Below, piece by piece: positions 27,761-36,250 of a stretch of DNA of 64,000 bases; the first letter of the stretch is position 1, and every line of letters begins with the position of its first letter. The DNA lies in the NCBI GenBank assembly GCA_963804825.1, contig CAWDRV010000003.1, positions 310,001-374,000 on the forward strand, given 5' to 3'. Source of the stretch: JBKQVT01 sp963804825 (GTDB lineage: Bacteria; Planctomycetota; Planctomycetia; Pirellulales; Thermoguttaceae). Below the pieces are notes generated by a model. It saw only the letters and a list, made by a program, of their open reading frames with translations. It was not told where the DNA came from and did not search any database. A program made the position numbers and the translations under genes.

Positions 27761-27813
27761 CGCTTTTCCTTTCGTTGCTGCCGCGCAAGCGGCCAAAAAC
27801 ATCGCCTGTTCAC

Positions 27814-27858
27814 GGGGGACTGTCCCGATTTTCGTTCGACGAAAATGGGACTGTCCCC
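27814..27858. repeat. REP-like palindrome GGGGACTGTCCC...
   Basis: GGGGACTGTCCCGATTTTCG faces CGAAAATGGGACTGTCCCC. It is the near-identical second copy of the element at 20631 and sits about 50 bases upstream of the protease gene start. Confidence 0.92.
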
Positions 27859-27884
27859 TTCGGCCACGCAGAATTTCAGGCCAC

Positions 27885-27922
27885 AAAAAAACCCACCGGG
27901 AGCCGTTGCGGCTCGAGGTGGG
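27885..27922 (-). terminator. Intrinsic terminator-like hairpin in the module
   Basis: On the minus strand CCCACC pairs with GGTGGG around an inner GAGCC/GGCTC stem, followed by seven T residues. It would stop transcripts arriving from the portal side and so separate the capsid genes from the packaging genes, or terminate the broken gene just upstream. Confidence 0.65.
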
Positions 27923-27984
27923 CCGCGCGATGCCCGTCGTGTCCGACAGGCTCTCGCCGATACCGAGGATTTGGTCGCGATATG

Positions 27985-28438
27985 TTACTGTTTCGATCCA
28001 CACGGGGGATCTGATCCTCCCGCTACGTCGCTCACTGAATCGTGTTCGATGTCCACGTCCAAACCGAGCTTACTCGTCCATTTTCCGGTGGACAATTGTC
28101 TGGCCGCATGAGTCGGACCAGTTGCGCTCGTGTAGATTGCAATTTTTTCAACACCCATCTCAAGGTCGCCACTATCGCAGACCACGTATCCTATACTCTG
28201 AAAGGCTGCGATGAATGCAGGAAGCGTGACTTCTCGCGGAATATTCGCCCCTTCCGGCCAGTAACCGTCGTCATCTGGCCACCAAGGTTTCGTCCGTATC
28301 CACTTGCCGCGGATGTGCTGCAGTTACCGTCTTGACGTTCCAGACTTCTATCCCGGCGGTGCCGGATGTGAGGTTTGGAAAATCCGCGTCGCGATTCAGG
28401 AAATAGCAGTGCGTTCGCCTGGTAAACGCTGCTGCCAT
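27985..28438 (-). pseudogene. Broken conserved gene of unknown function inside the module
   Basis: A first segment from 28438 reads MAAAFTRRTHCYFLNRDADF then PNLTSGTAGIEVWNVKTV. A shift near 28310 leads into RGKWIRTKPWWPDDDGYWPE and on through GVEKIAIYTS to THAARQLSTGKWTSKLG. The THAARQ...WTSKLG pattern is that of a small conserved family of unknown function (DUF7689-like by memory). It is unlike phage structural genes, so it looks like a cargo gene. Either a real pseudogene or a sequencing break. Confidence 0.5.
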
Positions 28439-29121
28439 ATTTTAGTTTTCACAGCTCGTTGGCCTGAATTTTGATGCGTGATCTTGAGAAGAGGAAACCG
28501 CATCGCGTTTCGGTTTTCAAGATTTCTTTTTGGGCCATTTTGCGACTTGGATTTTCAGAGGGTTTCATGTCGTGAACATCGCAGTCCGCCGTTCGGTGTA
28601 AACCCGCGGTGGGGATGCGGGTGGCGTTCTGCGCGTGGTAAAGCTGCTGTATCTTCATTTCCGTCCCGGAGGGACGTTTGATAGTGCCCAGCATTGATCT
28701 GCATGATTCCCGGTCGTCGCGATCTCGTCGAAAGTCCCGTAGGGATGTCTGTACCGGCAGCGCTGATTTGCCGCCGGATTTATCCCCCGCGGGTAAACCC
28801 GCGGTGGGGATGCCGGGGCGTTTGCACGTCGAAGGCGCGTTTCAGGCCCGTCCCGGAGGGACGTTTGATAGTAGCCCAGCGATTCATCGCTGGGTTCCCG
28901 GTCGTCCCAATCTCGTCGAAAGTCCCGTAGGACCGGTAAAAGCGAAAAACTCATCGGCAATTACGATGACTTCGTTCGAACCGTTCGCAGCGATTGGTTT
29001 TATGGAGTTTCGTCCTCTTACGCGACTGCCGGCACGGCACTGGCCTCCTCGAATCACCATTGCGATTTGAATCAGCTGGGCTATCTTCAGAGGCCCCTCC
29101 GGGGCCAGCAGGGGTGTTCCG
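28439..29121. other. Gene-free segment of the phage module with repeats
   Basis: 683 bp without a supportable coding region, unusual in an otherwise tightly packed operon. It contains two copies of a palindrome-rich repeat (28600-28745 and 28794-28932) and a short GGCCCCTCCGGGGCC-type palindrome near 29090. Confidence 0.6.
28600..28932. repeat. Two direct copies of a ~140-bp palindromic repeat
   Basis: Both copies run from TAAACCCGCGGTGGGGATGC through CGTCCCGGAGGGACGTTTGA to TCTCGTCGAAAGTCCCGTAG. The GTCCCGGAGGGAC palindrome is the core. The copies are 194 bp apart and differ mainly in their middle portions. Confidence 0.88.
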
Positions 29122-30525
29122 CTATCGCCCTTCCAAATCGGTGAATTGCCGCTCCTGGCTCGGGTCCAAGCCGTGACGCATCGCCATCGTCGCCGCCGAC
29201 ATGGCGCCGTTGCGCAGCAGAATCTGGTCGGCCTGGGCGTCGCGCAGCCGATCCTGCACCGCCAGCGTCGGCGCAATCGCGTGAATGTCGATCGCCTCCA
29301 GCGCATCGGCCGGCAGACGGCCGGCTTCCACCGCGCGGCCCACCACGCGGAGCAGCAACTCGAGGTCGTCCTCGATCATGTCCTGCTGCAAGCGGTCGAA
29401 CATCTTCACCGCCGGACCCTCGGCCACCATCGTCGAGCTGTAGTTCGCGTTGCTGGCGTCGGAGGTGAACATGAACTCGGGCATGACCAGCCGGGCCGCA
29501 ATCGCGCGCAGCTCGGCCTGGAGCACGGCCACATAGCGGGTGGCGTCGATGGCGGAGGCCGGAAACTCGTAGTCCGTCCCCGCCATCGCGTCCAGGATCG
29601 TGCCCGGCGCGTAGCGGCGGAAATTGCTCGTCCGGCCGGTCACGGGACTGACGGCCGTGCCATCCGCCTGGTTCTGCACGAACTGGTCCAAGGCCGCGCC
29701 GCTGGTCGCCTGGTGTTTGCGGATCAAGGCGATGGCCGATTGGATTTCGGCCACGGCGCTCATGTTGCGGAGCAGTTTCTCGGCCCGGCGGAGGTTCTTC
29801 CGCACGGGGAAATAGAGCGGCAGCCCGCGCCGCACGTTGGCGTCCACGTTGGCCTTGCGATGCTGGATTTCGGCGGCGTCGATCAACTGGCCGTCGATCC
29901 AATAGCCGCGGACGGTCTCCACGTCGTCCGGATCGGTTTGAATGCCCAGGGCCGCCGACGGATCGCCGCTCTGCTCCGGGGGCGTGGCGACCTGGCCGGG
30001 CTCGACGAACCGCAGCCGGATCGTGCCGTCGGGCACGTTGAACAGCCGCAGAAAGCACTCGCCGTCGCGGTCCTTGCGGCGGACGATTTCCTGCTGCCGC
30101 TTGTGCCACTTGTTCACGCGGACGAATTCATCCAGCACGGCCTGGACTTCGGCCAGGATGGGATCGCCGGCCTGGCGGCCTTGCTTGGCCAGGACGCGGT
30201 AGCCGTGGCCGCTGCCGACGATGTAGCTGATCCGGTTCTCATGGCCGTTGATGGCGAAGGCGTTGCCGGCGGCCAACGCCCGGCACTGGCCGCGGAGTTC
30301 GGCAAGCTGGGTCTGGTCGAAGACCACTCCGGCGGTCCCGCCCGGCGTCACGTCGCCGCCGAGGCAGAACCATCGCGTGCCGTCGCTGTCGAAAAAGGCG
30401 TCGTCGCGGTCGACGAAGCTGTCCCAGAGTTCGTCGAAGGCTTCGGACAGTTGTCGCTGCAGCACGGCCGCCCGCGGAGAGTGCCGCGTGGCCGCGGCGC
30501 CGTTTCCTCGTGAATCGTGTTCCAT
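29122..30525 (-). CDS. Phage portal protein
   Basis: 467 intact residues from MEHDSRGNGAAATRHSPRAA. It carries the layout of lambda-like portal proteins: N-terminal AELRGQCRALAAGNAFAING, a wing/stem region (RIRFVEPGQV-like RLRFVEPGQVATPPE), the stem helix GAALDQFVQNQADGT and a C-terminal helical crown (DPSQERQFTDLEGR). It would form the dodecameric ring through which DNA is packaged and ejected. Directly downstream of the terminase gene. Confidence 0.85.
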   Translation of the reverse strand: MEHDSRGNGAAATRHSPRAAVLQRQLSEAFDELWDSFVDRDDAFFDSDGTRWFCLGGDVTPGGTAGVVFDQTQLAELRGQCRALAAGNAFAINGHENRISYIVGSGHGYRVLAKQGRQAGDPILAEVQAVLDEFVRVNKWHKRQQEIVRRKDRDGECFLRLFNVPDGTIRLRFVEPGQVATPPEQSGDPSAALGIQTDPDDVETVRGYWIDGQLIDAAEIQHRKANVDANVRRGLPLYFPVRKNLRRAEKLLRNMSAVAEIQSAIALIRKHQATSGAALDQFVQNQADGTAVSPVTGRTSNFRRYAPGTILDAMAGTDYEFPASAIDATRYVAVLQAELRAIAARLVMPEFMFTSDASNANYSSTMVAEGPAVKMFDRLQQDMIEDDLELLLRVVGRAVEAGRLPADALEAIDIHAIAPTLAVQDRLRDAQADQILLRNGAMSAATMAMRHGLDPSQERQFTDLEGR

Positions 30526-30570
30526 GATTGGGCTCCTTGGTAATAGGGGTGTTTGGTTCTCGTTCGTGTT

Positions 30571-32188
30571 TCAAAATCGCCGGGCTGCTGCGCCTTCGCG
30601 GGCACGGCGGCCTTCGAGCAGATCGGCCGCCAGGCGAAGGGCCATCTCCGCGGCGTCGGGACCGTCGTCATGGTCGCCGACGGGAAACTGCCGGAGCTGC
30701 TCGACCAGCAGCCGCGTGCCCGGACTGCCGCTCTTGAATCGCAAACGCCGGGTGGAAAGGTACGGCCCCAGCCGCCGGATGCGCACCAGCTTGTTGGTGC
30801 GGTTCTCCACCGGCCAGGGCTGCGTGCCGAGTACGCCCTGGCGGCGAAACTCGGCCTCGAACTCGCCGCGGAGCAAGTCCTGAAATTGGTTCGCCTCGAT
30901 GCCGAACACGTCGGGCCGGAAGCGGCGGCACAGCTCGACCCCCTCGGCCACCATCTGCGGCGTCGGACGCCGCGCCATGTCGGCCTCCAGGTACAGGATG
31001 CCCCGCCGATCGACCCCCAACATCACCAGGGCCGAATAGTCGCCGCGCCGCGAGTCGCTCCCCTTGCTCGGGTCCAGGGCCAGCGTCTTGACCTGCAAAT
31101 GTTCGGGCCACGCCTCGAACCAGATCGCCTCGTCGAAATAGCTCTCGGGCCATTCGCACAAATCCGGGTTGACCGGCGAGTTCTGTTTCTCCCGCTCGAA
31201 CGCGGTCCGTCCGCTCTCGGCGCGCATGCACATCAACGTGTACAGGTCCTCTTCCTCCGGCCAGAGGACGATGGCCCCGGCGTCCATCGCCTGGCGGTGT
31301 TGTTCGTAGAAGACCCGGGCGGTGCGGCGATAGCGGGGGTTTTCGACGTCGGTGAACAGGGCCTCCCACTGCTGCCACAGCGCCATGTTCTCCGGCCAGC
31401 GTTGGATCGCCTTGAAGACGCGCGACTTCCAGCCCGGCTGCCGGTGGAGTTCCATGGCCAGGGCCTCGCGGTGCAGCGCGGTGGCCAGGTTGACGACGTT
31501 GGTCCGCGCGGTGCCGGCCTTCATCAGCGTGCCGTGAAACCAACTCCGCGAGTGATCGCGCTGCACGGCCGACTGGATGTGGCCGTCGTTTTGCAGGTCG
31601 TCGCAGAGGATGAGCGTGGGACGATAGGCGCCGTGCCGCCGGCCGCGGATCCGCTGCCCGGTGCCGAAAGCCTCGATGGCCACGCCGTTGCGGAGCACGA
31701 TCGAGCCGGACCGCCACACGATCCCTCGCCCGGCCGCTTGCGGATAGTCCTCGGCCAGCAGCCGGTTGTCGAGCAGCTCGGCCTTGAGGTTGTCCAGGTG
31801 GGCGCAGGCCTGGTGCCGGGTGTCGGAGACGATCCAGAGGTACGGCTCCCAGCATTCCAGCGCGGCCCGCAGCGCGAAGGCCAGCGTGCCGATGGTCGAT
31901 TTGGCCGAGCCGCGGGGCCCGAGCACGTTCAGCCGCGACCCGCGCAGCGTCCGCATGGATTCCAGTTCCACGGCCAGCCAGCGGTGGAGGTTCGACGGGG
32001 GCGGCTGAAATGGGCCGGCAGATATTTTCGCCCCCAAGCCAGCAGGTCCAGGCTTTGCCCGTTGCCGCGCTGCAGCGCCGCGCCCGGCCATGCTTGCGGG
32101 CCAGGTCGTCGCAGAAGAACCGCACCACGGGGCGCAACGCCTCGCGGGCCAGGGGACAGGCGGCCAAAAACGCCTCATTGCGGGTCAT
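30571..32188 (-). CDS. Terminase large subunit, frameshifted N-terminus
   Basis: Start at MTRNEAFLAACPLAREALRP. The frame shifts near 32040, after which NLHRWLAVELESMRTLRGSR runs unbroken. Walker A-like LGPRGSAKST and Walker B-like PTLILCDDLQND define the ATPase; the nuclease half holds TLALDPSKGSDSRRGDYSA and GIEANQFQDLL, and a late acidic GDHDDGPDAAEMAL, giving the three expected acidic clusters. About 539 residues. It pumps DNA into the prohead and cuts it. Confidence 0.87.
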
Positions 32189-32246
32189 CGGCGACCTCTC
32201 TCGCGGAAAACGCCTCATTGCGGGTCATCGGCAACCTCTCTCGCGA
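32168..32246. repeat. 40-bp tandem duplication covering the TerL start site
   Basis: AAACGCCTCATTGCGGGTCA TCGGC(G/A)ACCTCTCTCGCG occurs twice, offset by 40 bp. On the minus strand each copy carries GAGAGGT and then ATGACCCGCAATGAGGCGTT. The outer copy's ATG overlaps the TerS stop (ATGA) but leads to a 17-codon reading frame; only the inner ATG opens the long terminase frame. Confidence 0.9.
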
Positions 32247-32692
32247 ATTCTCGCGGATTCGCCCAGGCTCTTGGCCAGTTTCTCCAGACGCTTCAGCACG
32301 CGTTTGCGGCAGCGGCCCGGCACTTCCTCGGCCACGATGTCGCTGAACTGCCCCAGCAGCACCATGACCTGCTCGATGGTGATGACGTCGGGACCGCGGC
32401 GGGCATAGCGTTCGGGGAACCGCCGTTCCAGCGCCCAGGCCGCCGCCCGCCAATACTGCTCCTTCTTCGCCGCGTTGCGAATGTTTTTCAGCAGGCCGAG
32501 TTCGGTGCTGTAGACGGCCTGCCGCAGTTTTTCGGCGAACGTCGGGTCGCGCTCGGCCGTGTTTTGGATCGTGCGGATCGCGCAGCCGACGTAGGTGGCG
32601 GCCATGCTCCGGCTGCACCCCACGGCGACGATCGCCAGGATCTCGCGCTTCTTCGCTTCGTCCAGGACCGGCGGTCTTCCGCATTTCACCAC
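32225..32692 (-). CDS. Terminase small subunit-like HTH protein
   Basis: 155 residues starting at a GTG (MVKCGRPPVLDEAKKREIL). A helix-turn-helix occupies residues ~20-50 (VGCSRSMAATYVGCAIRTIQ), and a coiled-coil, basic C-terminus follows. It is immediately upstream of the terminase gene with a start-stop overlap, so it most likely recognises the packaging site. The HTH gene at 36231 is an alternative candidate. Confidence 0.65.
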   Translation of the reverse strand: MVKCGRPPVLDEAKKREILAIVAVGCSRSMAATYVGCAIRTIQNTAERDPTFAEKLRQAVYSTELGLLKNIRNAAKKEQYWRAAAWALERRFPERYARRGPDVITIEQVMVLLGQFSDIVAEEVPGRCRKRVLKRLEKLAKSLGESARIRERGCR

Positions 32693-32695
32693 GCT

Positions 32696-33770
32696 CTATT
32701 TCTCCCGATGTCGGCGGCCCAGGTATTCGAAGGAAACGACGGCCCGGCCCGCCGAGCCGCGGTAGCCCTTGATGAACTTCGCCGCGTTGCGCGATCCGGT
32801 CTTGCGCACCTGCACCGCCCGCCACAGCGGCGACCGGCGGCAATGCGCCAGCAGCGCCGGGTGGCTGGCCGTCACGTTCAAGCGGTGTCCTTCCGCGCAA
32901 TGCAGCTCGGCCACCGCCTCCGCCACGGCCATGCCGATGCCGATGCCCTGGTAGTCGGGCAGCGTGACGATGCGGCTGATCCGCCAACGGTTTCTCTTTC
33001 CGATCAGCGTGACGGTCGCGCAAAACGCCACCGGGCTCCGTTCCCAAAGGGCCAGGAAGCAGCGGGCGCCCGTGCTCAACGCCCCGCTCAGATAGTGATG
33101 ACGCGCAAACAACGGCCACGCACCGCGCCCGCAACGAAAGAGTTGCAAGCTCGACCGGCGGTCGTGGAAGACACCTCCGCGTGAACGTCGAGGTGGCCAT
33201 GTCGATGACCCAATCCGGCTGGAGCCACTCGGTCACGTCGTAATGGCAGGTGACGGCGACGAACCGTCCGGCGATCCGCCCGCCGCGCAGGGCCTTCGAC
33301 GGCCGCCGCCGACACCACCCGCGCCACGTTGCGGTCCACCACGCTGGTGAATTCGTCGAACACGACCAGCGATCCGGTCGCATCGCATTGGGCCAGCGCC
33401 GGGCGAGGTCGCAGCGAAACTGCTCCCCGTTGCTCAGCACGTGGTACGGCTTGATCCAACTCGGCGGCGAACTGAACCCGACGGCCGTGAACAGGCCGGT
33501 GATCTCCTTGATCGGCCGTTCGCCCAGCCCGTCGATGACCGCGCGGTCCTGCGGCCACTGGCGCGGACGATACACGCGGTCGGCGAACATGGCCCCGGCG
33601 AGGGTGCTCTTGCCGCTGCCGGAAGGCCCGACAATCAGCCCCACGCGCCAATCCTCGTCTTGCAGCCCGCCGGGCAGATCGACGCGGAACCGTTGCGAGG
33701 CCCGCTGCGACAACGGCACGTCGAACATGCCCGCCACTTGCTGGACGCGAAACGAATCAGGATCGGGCAA
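32696..33770 (-). CDS. ABC-type ATPase fused to GNAT acetyltransferase, frameshifted
   Basis: The N-terminal half has a complete ABC ATPase: Walker A GPSGSGKST at ~48-56, signature LSNGEQFRC at ~112-120, and in the neighbouring frame Walker B VVFDEFTSVVDRNVARVV; a further switch gives CHYDVTEWLQPDWVID. The C-terminal half is a GNAT domain (ISRIVTLPDYQGIGIGMAV with the Q/GxGxG/A acetyl-CoA loop). The pairing is that of COG2401. Three breaks, about 33375, 33290 and 33140, interrupt it. The start is a TTG here; an ATG at 33787 lies one frame away. No membrane segment, so it is not a transporter. Confidence 0.72.
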
Positions 33771-33791
33771 TCGACGGCGATTTCCATGAGA

Positions 33792-33868
33792 ACTTAGTCC
33801 TTAGAACTTAGTCCTTAGAACTTAGTGCCAAGGTCTAAGCACTAAGAACTAAGAACTACGCACTACGC
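33792..33868. repeat. Heptad array ACTTAGT/CCTTAGA then CTAAGAA
   Basis: Five units of ACTTAGT and CCTTAGA are followed by CTAAGCA, CTAAGAA, CTAAGAA, CTACGCA, CTACGCA. The halves are opposite in polarity. It lies 29 bases past the stop of the ParB-like gene. Confidence 0.88.
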
Positions 33869-33896
33869 ACGCTGAAACCGGCCCCCCCGTTGTTCG

Positions 33897-34466
33897 CTAC
33901 AGCGTCAGCAACCGGCACTTCAAACCCTCGCCGTTGAGCCGTTCGTAGACCGCCTGCTGATGGTCCTCGTCGTCGCACTCGATGACGACCTGAAAACATT
34001 CGGGCACGTCCACCTCGGCCGGCGTGGCCGAATCCGCGGCCTGGTCGTCCGCGGCCGGTTGCGCGTCGGCCAGCATTTTGTCCAGCAGTCCTTGCATCGC
34101 TTCGCTCTCCGTGTCCACATCGGCGAGCAATTCCGCCAGCGCCTGCTCGTTCGCCTCGGCCATGCCGGCCAGCGGGTCGTGAACGGCCAGCAGCTTGGCC
34201 GCCTCGCGGTCGTCGAGGTCGACCACCAGCACCGGCACCTCCATGTCGGGCGTCGTTTCCGCGCGGAGGTGGCCGTCGAGCAGCTCCAGCGTTCCGTCGG
34301 GCAATTCGCGGGCCAGCAGGGCGCCGGCGTAGCCGATCTCCGCCAGCACGCCCCGCAACACGTCTTGTTGCGCCTGCGGGTGGGTGCGCCAGTTCCTTGG
34401 ATTCGGCCGCAACAAGCCGGCCTTCACCCTTCGCAATTCCTTCACGCGATCTCGAATTTGCATCAC
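33897..34466 (-). CDS. ParB-like nuclease-domain protein
   Basis: 189 residues. The N-terminal ~100 residues carry the ParB/sulfiredoxin fold pattern: LLRPNPRNWRTHPQAQQDVL, GYAGALLARELPDGTLELLDGH followed by LRAE, and VPVLVVDLDDREAAKLL. The C-terminus is acidic with a ferredoxin-like strand (FQVVIECDDEDHQQAVYERL). ParB-like proteins are common in phage head modules, sometimes with methyltransferases; here none is present. DNA-binding or nicking activity is possible. Confidence 0.8.
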   Translation of the reverse strand: MMQIRDRVKELRRVKAGLLRPNPRNWRTHPQAQQDVLRGVLAEIGYAGALLARELPDGTLELLDGHLRAETTPDMEVPVLVVDLDDREAAKLLAVHDPLAGMAEANEQALAELLADVDTESEAMQGLLDKMLADAQPAADDQAADSATPAEVDVPECFQVVIECDDEDHQQAVYERLNGEGLKCRLLTL

Positions 34467-34505
34467 AGGGACCAGGGGGTCACGGAAGACGTGAACTTCG
34501 TCCTT

Positions 34506-34554
34506 CTAAGCTCTAAGCACTAAGTTCTAAGTTCTGAGCTCTACGTTCTTACGC
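34506..34554. repeat. Heptad array CTAAGNN overlapping a stop codon
   Basis: CTAAGCT, CTAAGCA, CTAAGTT, CTAAGTT, CTGAGCT, CTACGTT, CTTACGC. The stop codon of the trypsin-like gene (TAA at 34551-34549) lies within the last unit. Confidence 0.86.
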
Positions 34555-36189
34555 CCCGGTCTTCGGCGTCGCGCTGGTTGGCGGCGTTGCGTTGGTCTGC
34601 AACTGGCCGACCTGGCCGGCAAGCTGGGATACCTGCTGGGCGATCAAGTCGGCCTTCGCGTTGGCCGCGGCGCCGACTGCGCCGGCCGCAGCGCCCGTCG
34701 CCGCGGCGGCGCCGGGAACTCCGCCAGCGGCGGCTGCCGCCAGCCCCGCCGTCAGCGCCGCGGGCAGCTTCGAGGCGATATTGTCCTCGACCGAATCGAT
34801 CTTCTGGGCGATCGTTTGCAAGGTAGTGTTGTTCGGGTTCTGGGCGGCCAGTTTGTCAGCCAGAACGCGGATCGCCCCCTTGTGCTGGCCGATCAAGTGC
34901 AGCGTGATCGCCGTGACCAGCCCGAGGACCAGCAAGACGGCCCCGACCGTTTTGGCTGCGTCGCGCAGCGCCTGGTCCACGTTTCCCGCGGCAAGGTCGG
35001 CCTCGATCTTCTGGGCCGGCTTTCCCAGCGGGCCGGGCAACTCGGCCAGTTTGTCCAGTTTCGCCTGCACCTTGTCCGCCATCTCGATGGCCGGCTTCAG
35101 TTTCGTGAGGTCGTCGTGGACCGGTTTCATGGCCTCCTCGATGGCCGGCCGGATGGCCGCCTTCGCTTCGTCGGCCTTCTTGCTCGCCTCCTTGGCCGTG
35201 TCGGCCGCTTCACGAATTTGCGGACCATAATCGGGCGCGGCTGCGGCTGGCGGCGATTGCGATTGCAAAGCGGCTGCCTTCTCCTGCAATTCAATCAGTT
35301 TGTCGAGCTTCGCGCTGTAATCCGGCCCGGGGGCGATCGTTCCTTGGATCGAGGGCCACGGATTTTGCCCGCCACGGTCCTGCTCGGTCTGCCTCTGGCG
35401 ATACGGCAGCAGATAGCGATCATTCTGCAAGGGACATTGGCCGTTGGGACACTGCGTGTTGGGACATTGCACCAGGGCGGTCTTGCCGCCGCCGGCCGGG
35501 GCGGGGTGCGTGGCGGGCTTGCTGGAAAATGCGGCGTCAAAGGCGCGATAAACGGCCTGGACCGACGTGGCGACGCCGTCCGACCCGTCGGTGGCCCGGG
35601 CGCGGACGATGCCGACGATGCGTCGGCCCTCGGCGTCGAAGACGGCCGATCCGCTGCGTCCGTTGGCCGGCGCGGGCACGAAATGCAAATCGTTCCCCTC
35701 GGTTCCCAGGGCGTGGCCTTTCCAAGCGGTGGCCCATGCCCCGCCCGCGCAACCGACCGAGACCAGCGCGTCGCCGGGTCGGATCACGTTATCGCGCGGG
35801 GCCAGGGGGACGACGCCGGGCAGCAGGCCGCCCAGCGCCGACTGCGGCACGGCGACCACGGCCGCGTCGGCCTCTTCCGAGCGGCCGATCACGCGGCCGG
35901 CCAACGGCGCCGATTGGTGGCCGCCGCGCCAGAATTCGCATTTCACCGTCGCCGTCGCGTCGCTGCCGACGACGTGGGCGGCGGTGAGCACGTAGATCGA
36001 GCCTTGGCCGATCTCGAAGACGCAGCCGGTGCCGCGACTCCCGTCGGCCGCCGTGACGCGGCAGGTGGCGTCGATCGCGTCCGACACGGACGCCCGGCAC
36101 GGGCCGGCGGTCCCCAGGAACATGGCCGCGCTCGCGGCCATGGCCAGCAGAAGCTCGATCAACGGTTGGAACAGGTTGGTGCGTATCAT
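34549..36189 (-). CDS. Trypsin-like serine protease with coiled coil and membrane helix
   Basis: 546 intact residues. An N-terminal signal or anchor (LIELLLAMAASAAMFLG) is followed by a chymotrypsin-fold domain with the full triad: His72 in LTAAHVVG, Asp108 in EEADAAVV, Ser179 in NGRSGSAVF. A cysteine-rich CPNTQCPNGQCP linker, a long helical region (residues ~300-415, AADTAKEASKKADEAKAA) and a transmembrane helix near 420-440 (VGAVLLVLGLVTAITLHLIG) follow, and the tail is alanine/glycine-rich. It is transcribed with the packaging genes. A role in virion maturation, entry or release is possible; it may also be a host-type protein captured by the module. Confidence 0.8.
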   Translation of the reverse strand: MIRTNLFQPLIELLLAMAASAAMFLGTAGPCRASVSDAIDATCRVTAADGSRGTGCVFEIGQGSIYVLTAAHVVGSDATATVKCEFWRGGHQSAPLAGRVIGRSEEADAAVVAVPQSALGGLLPGVVPLAPRDNVIRPGDALVSVGCAGGAWATAWKGHALGTEGNDLHFVPAPANGRSGSAVFDAEGRRIVGIVRARATDGSDGVATSVQAVYRAFDAAFSSKPATHPAPAGGGKTALVQCPNTQCPNGQCPLQNDRYLLPYRQRQTEQDRGGQNPWPSIQGTIAPGPDYSAKLDKLIELQEKAAALQSQSPPAAAAPDYGPQIREAADTAKEASKKADEAKAAIRPAIEEAMKPVHDDLTKLKPAIEMADKVQAKLDKLAELPGPLGKPAQKIEADLAAGNVDQALRDAAKTVGAVLLVLGLVTAITLHLIGQHKGAIRVLADKLAAQNPNNTTLQTIAQKIDSVEDNIASKLPAALTAGLAAAAAGGVPGAAAATGAAAGAVGAAANAKADLIAQQVSQLAGQVGQLQTNATPPTSATPKTGA

Positions 36190-36208
36190 GGGTCGGTCTC
36201 CTTGGGTA

Positions 36209-36250
36209 AGGGATTTGGGGATTTAGGGATTTAGGGATTTAGGGATTTGG
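36209..36250. repeat. GGGATTTA octamer array overlapping a stop codon
   Basis: GGGATTT, then four GGGATTTA-like units. The stop codon of the HTH gene (36231-36233) is part of the array, which also encodes the terminal KSLNP of that protein. Confidence 0.85.

Noticed and set aside
27885..27990. Riboswitch or other structured RNA before the terminator hairpin, resembling the sequence at 36850-36900
   Set aside because: Shared bases are few and no known riboswitch core was recognised; only the terminator is called.
28042..28335. Plus-strand 97-residue frame
   Set aside because: The opposite strand has a conserved motif (THAARQLSTGKWTSKLG); the plus frame shows none.
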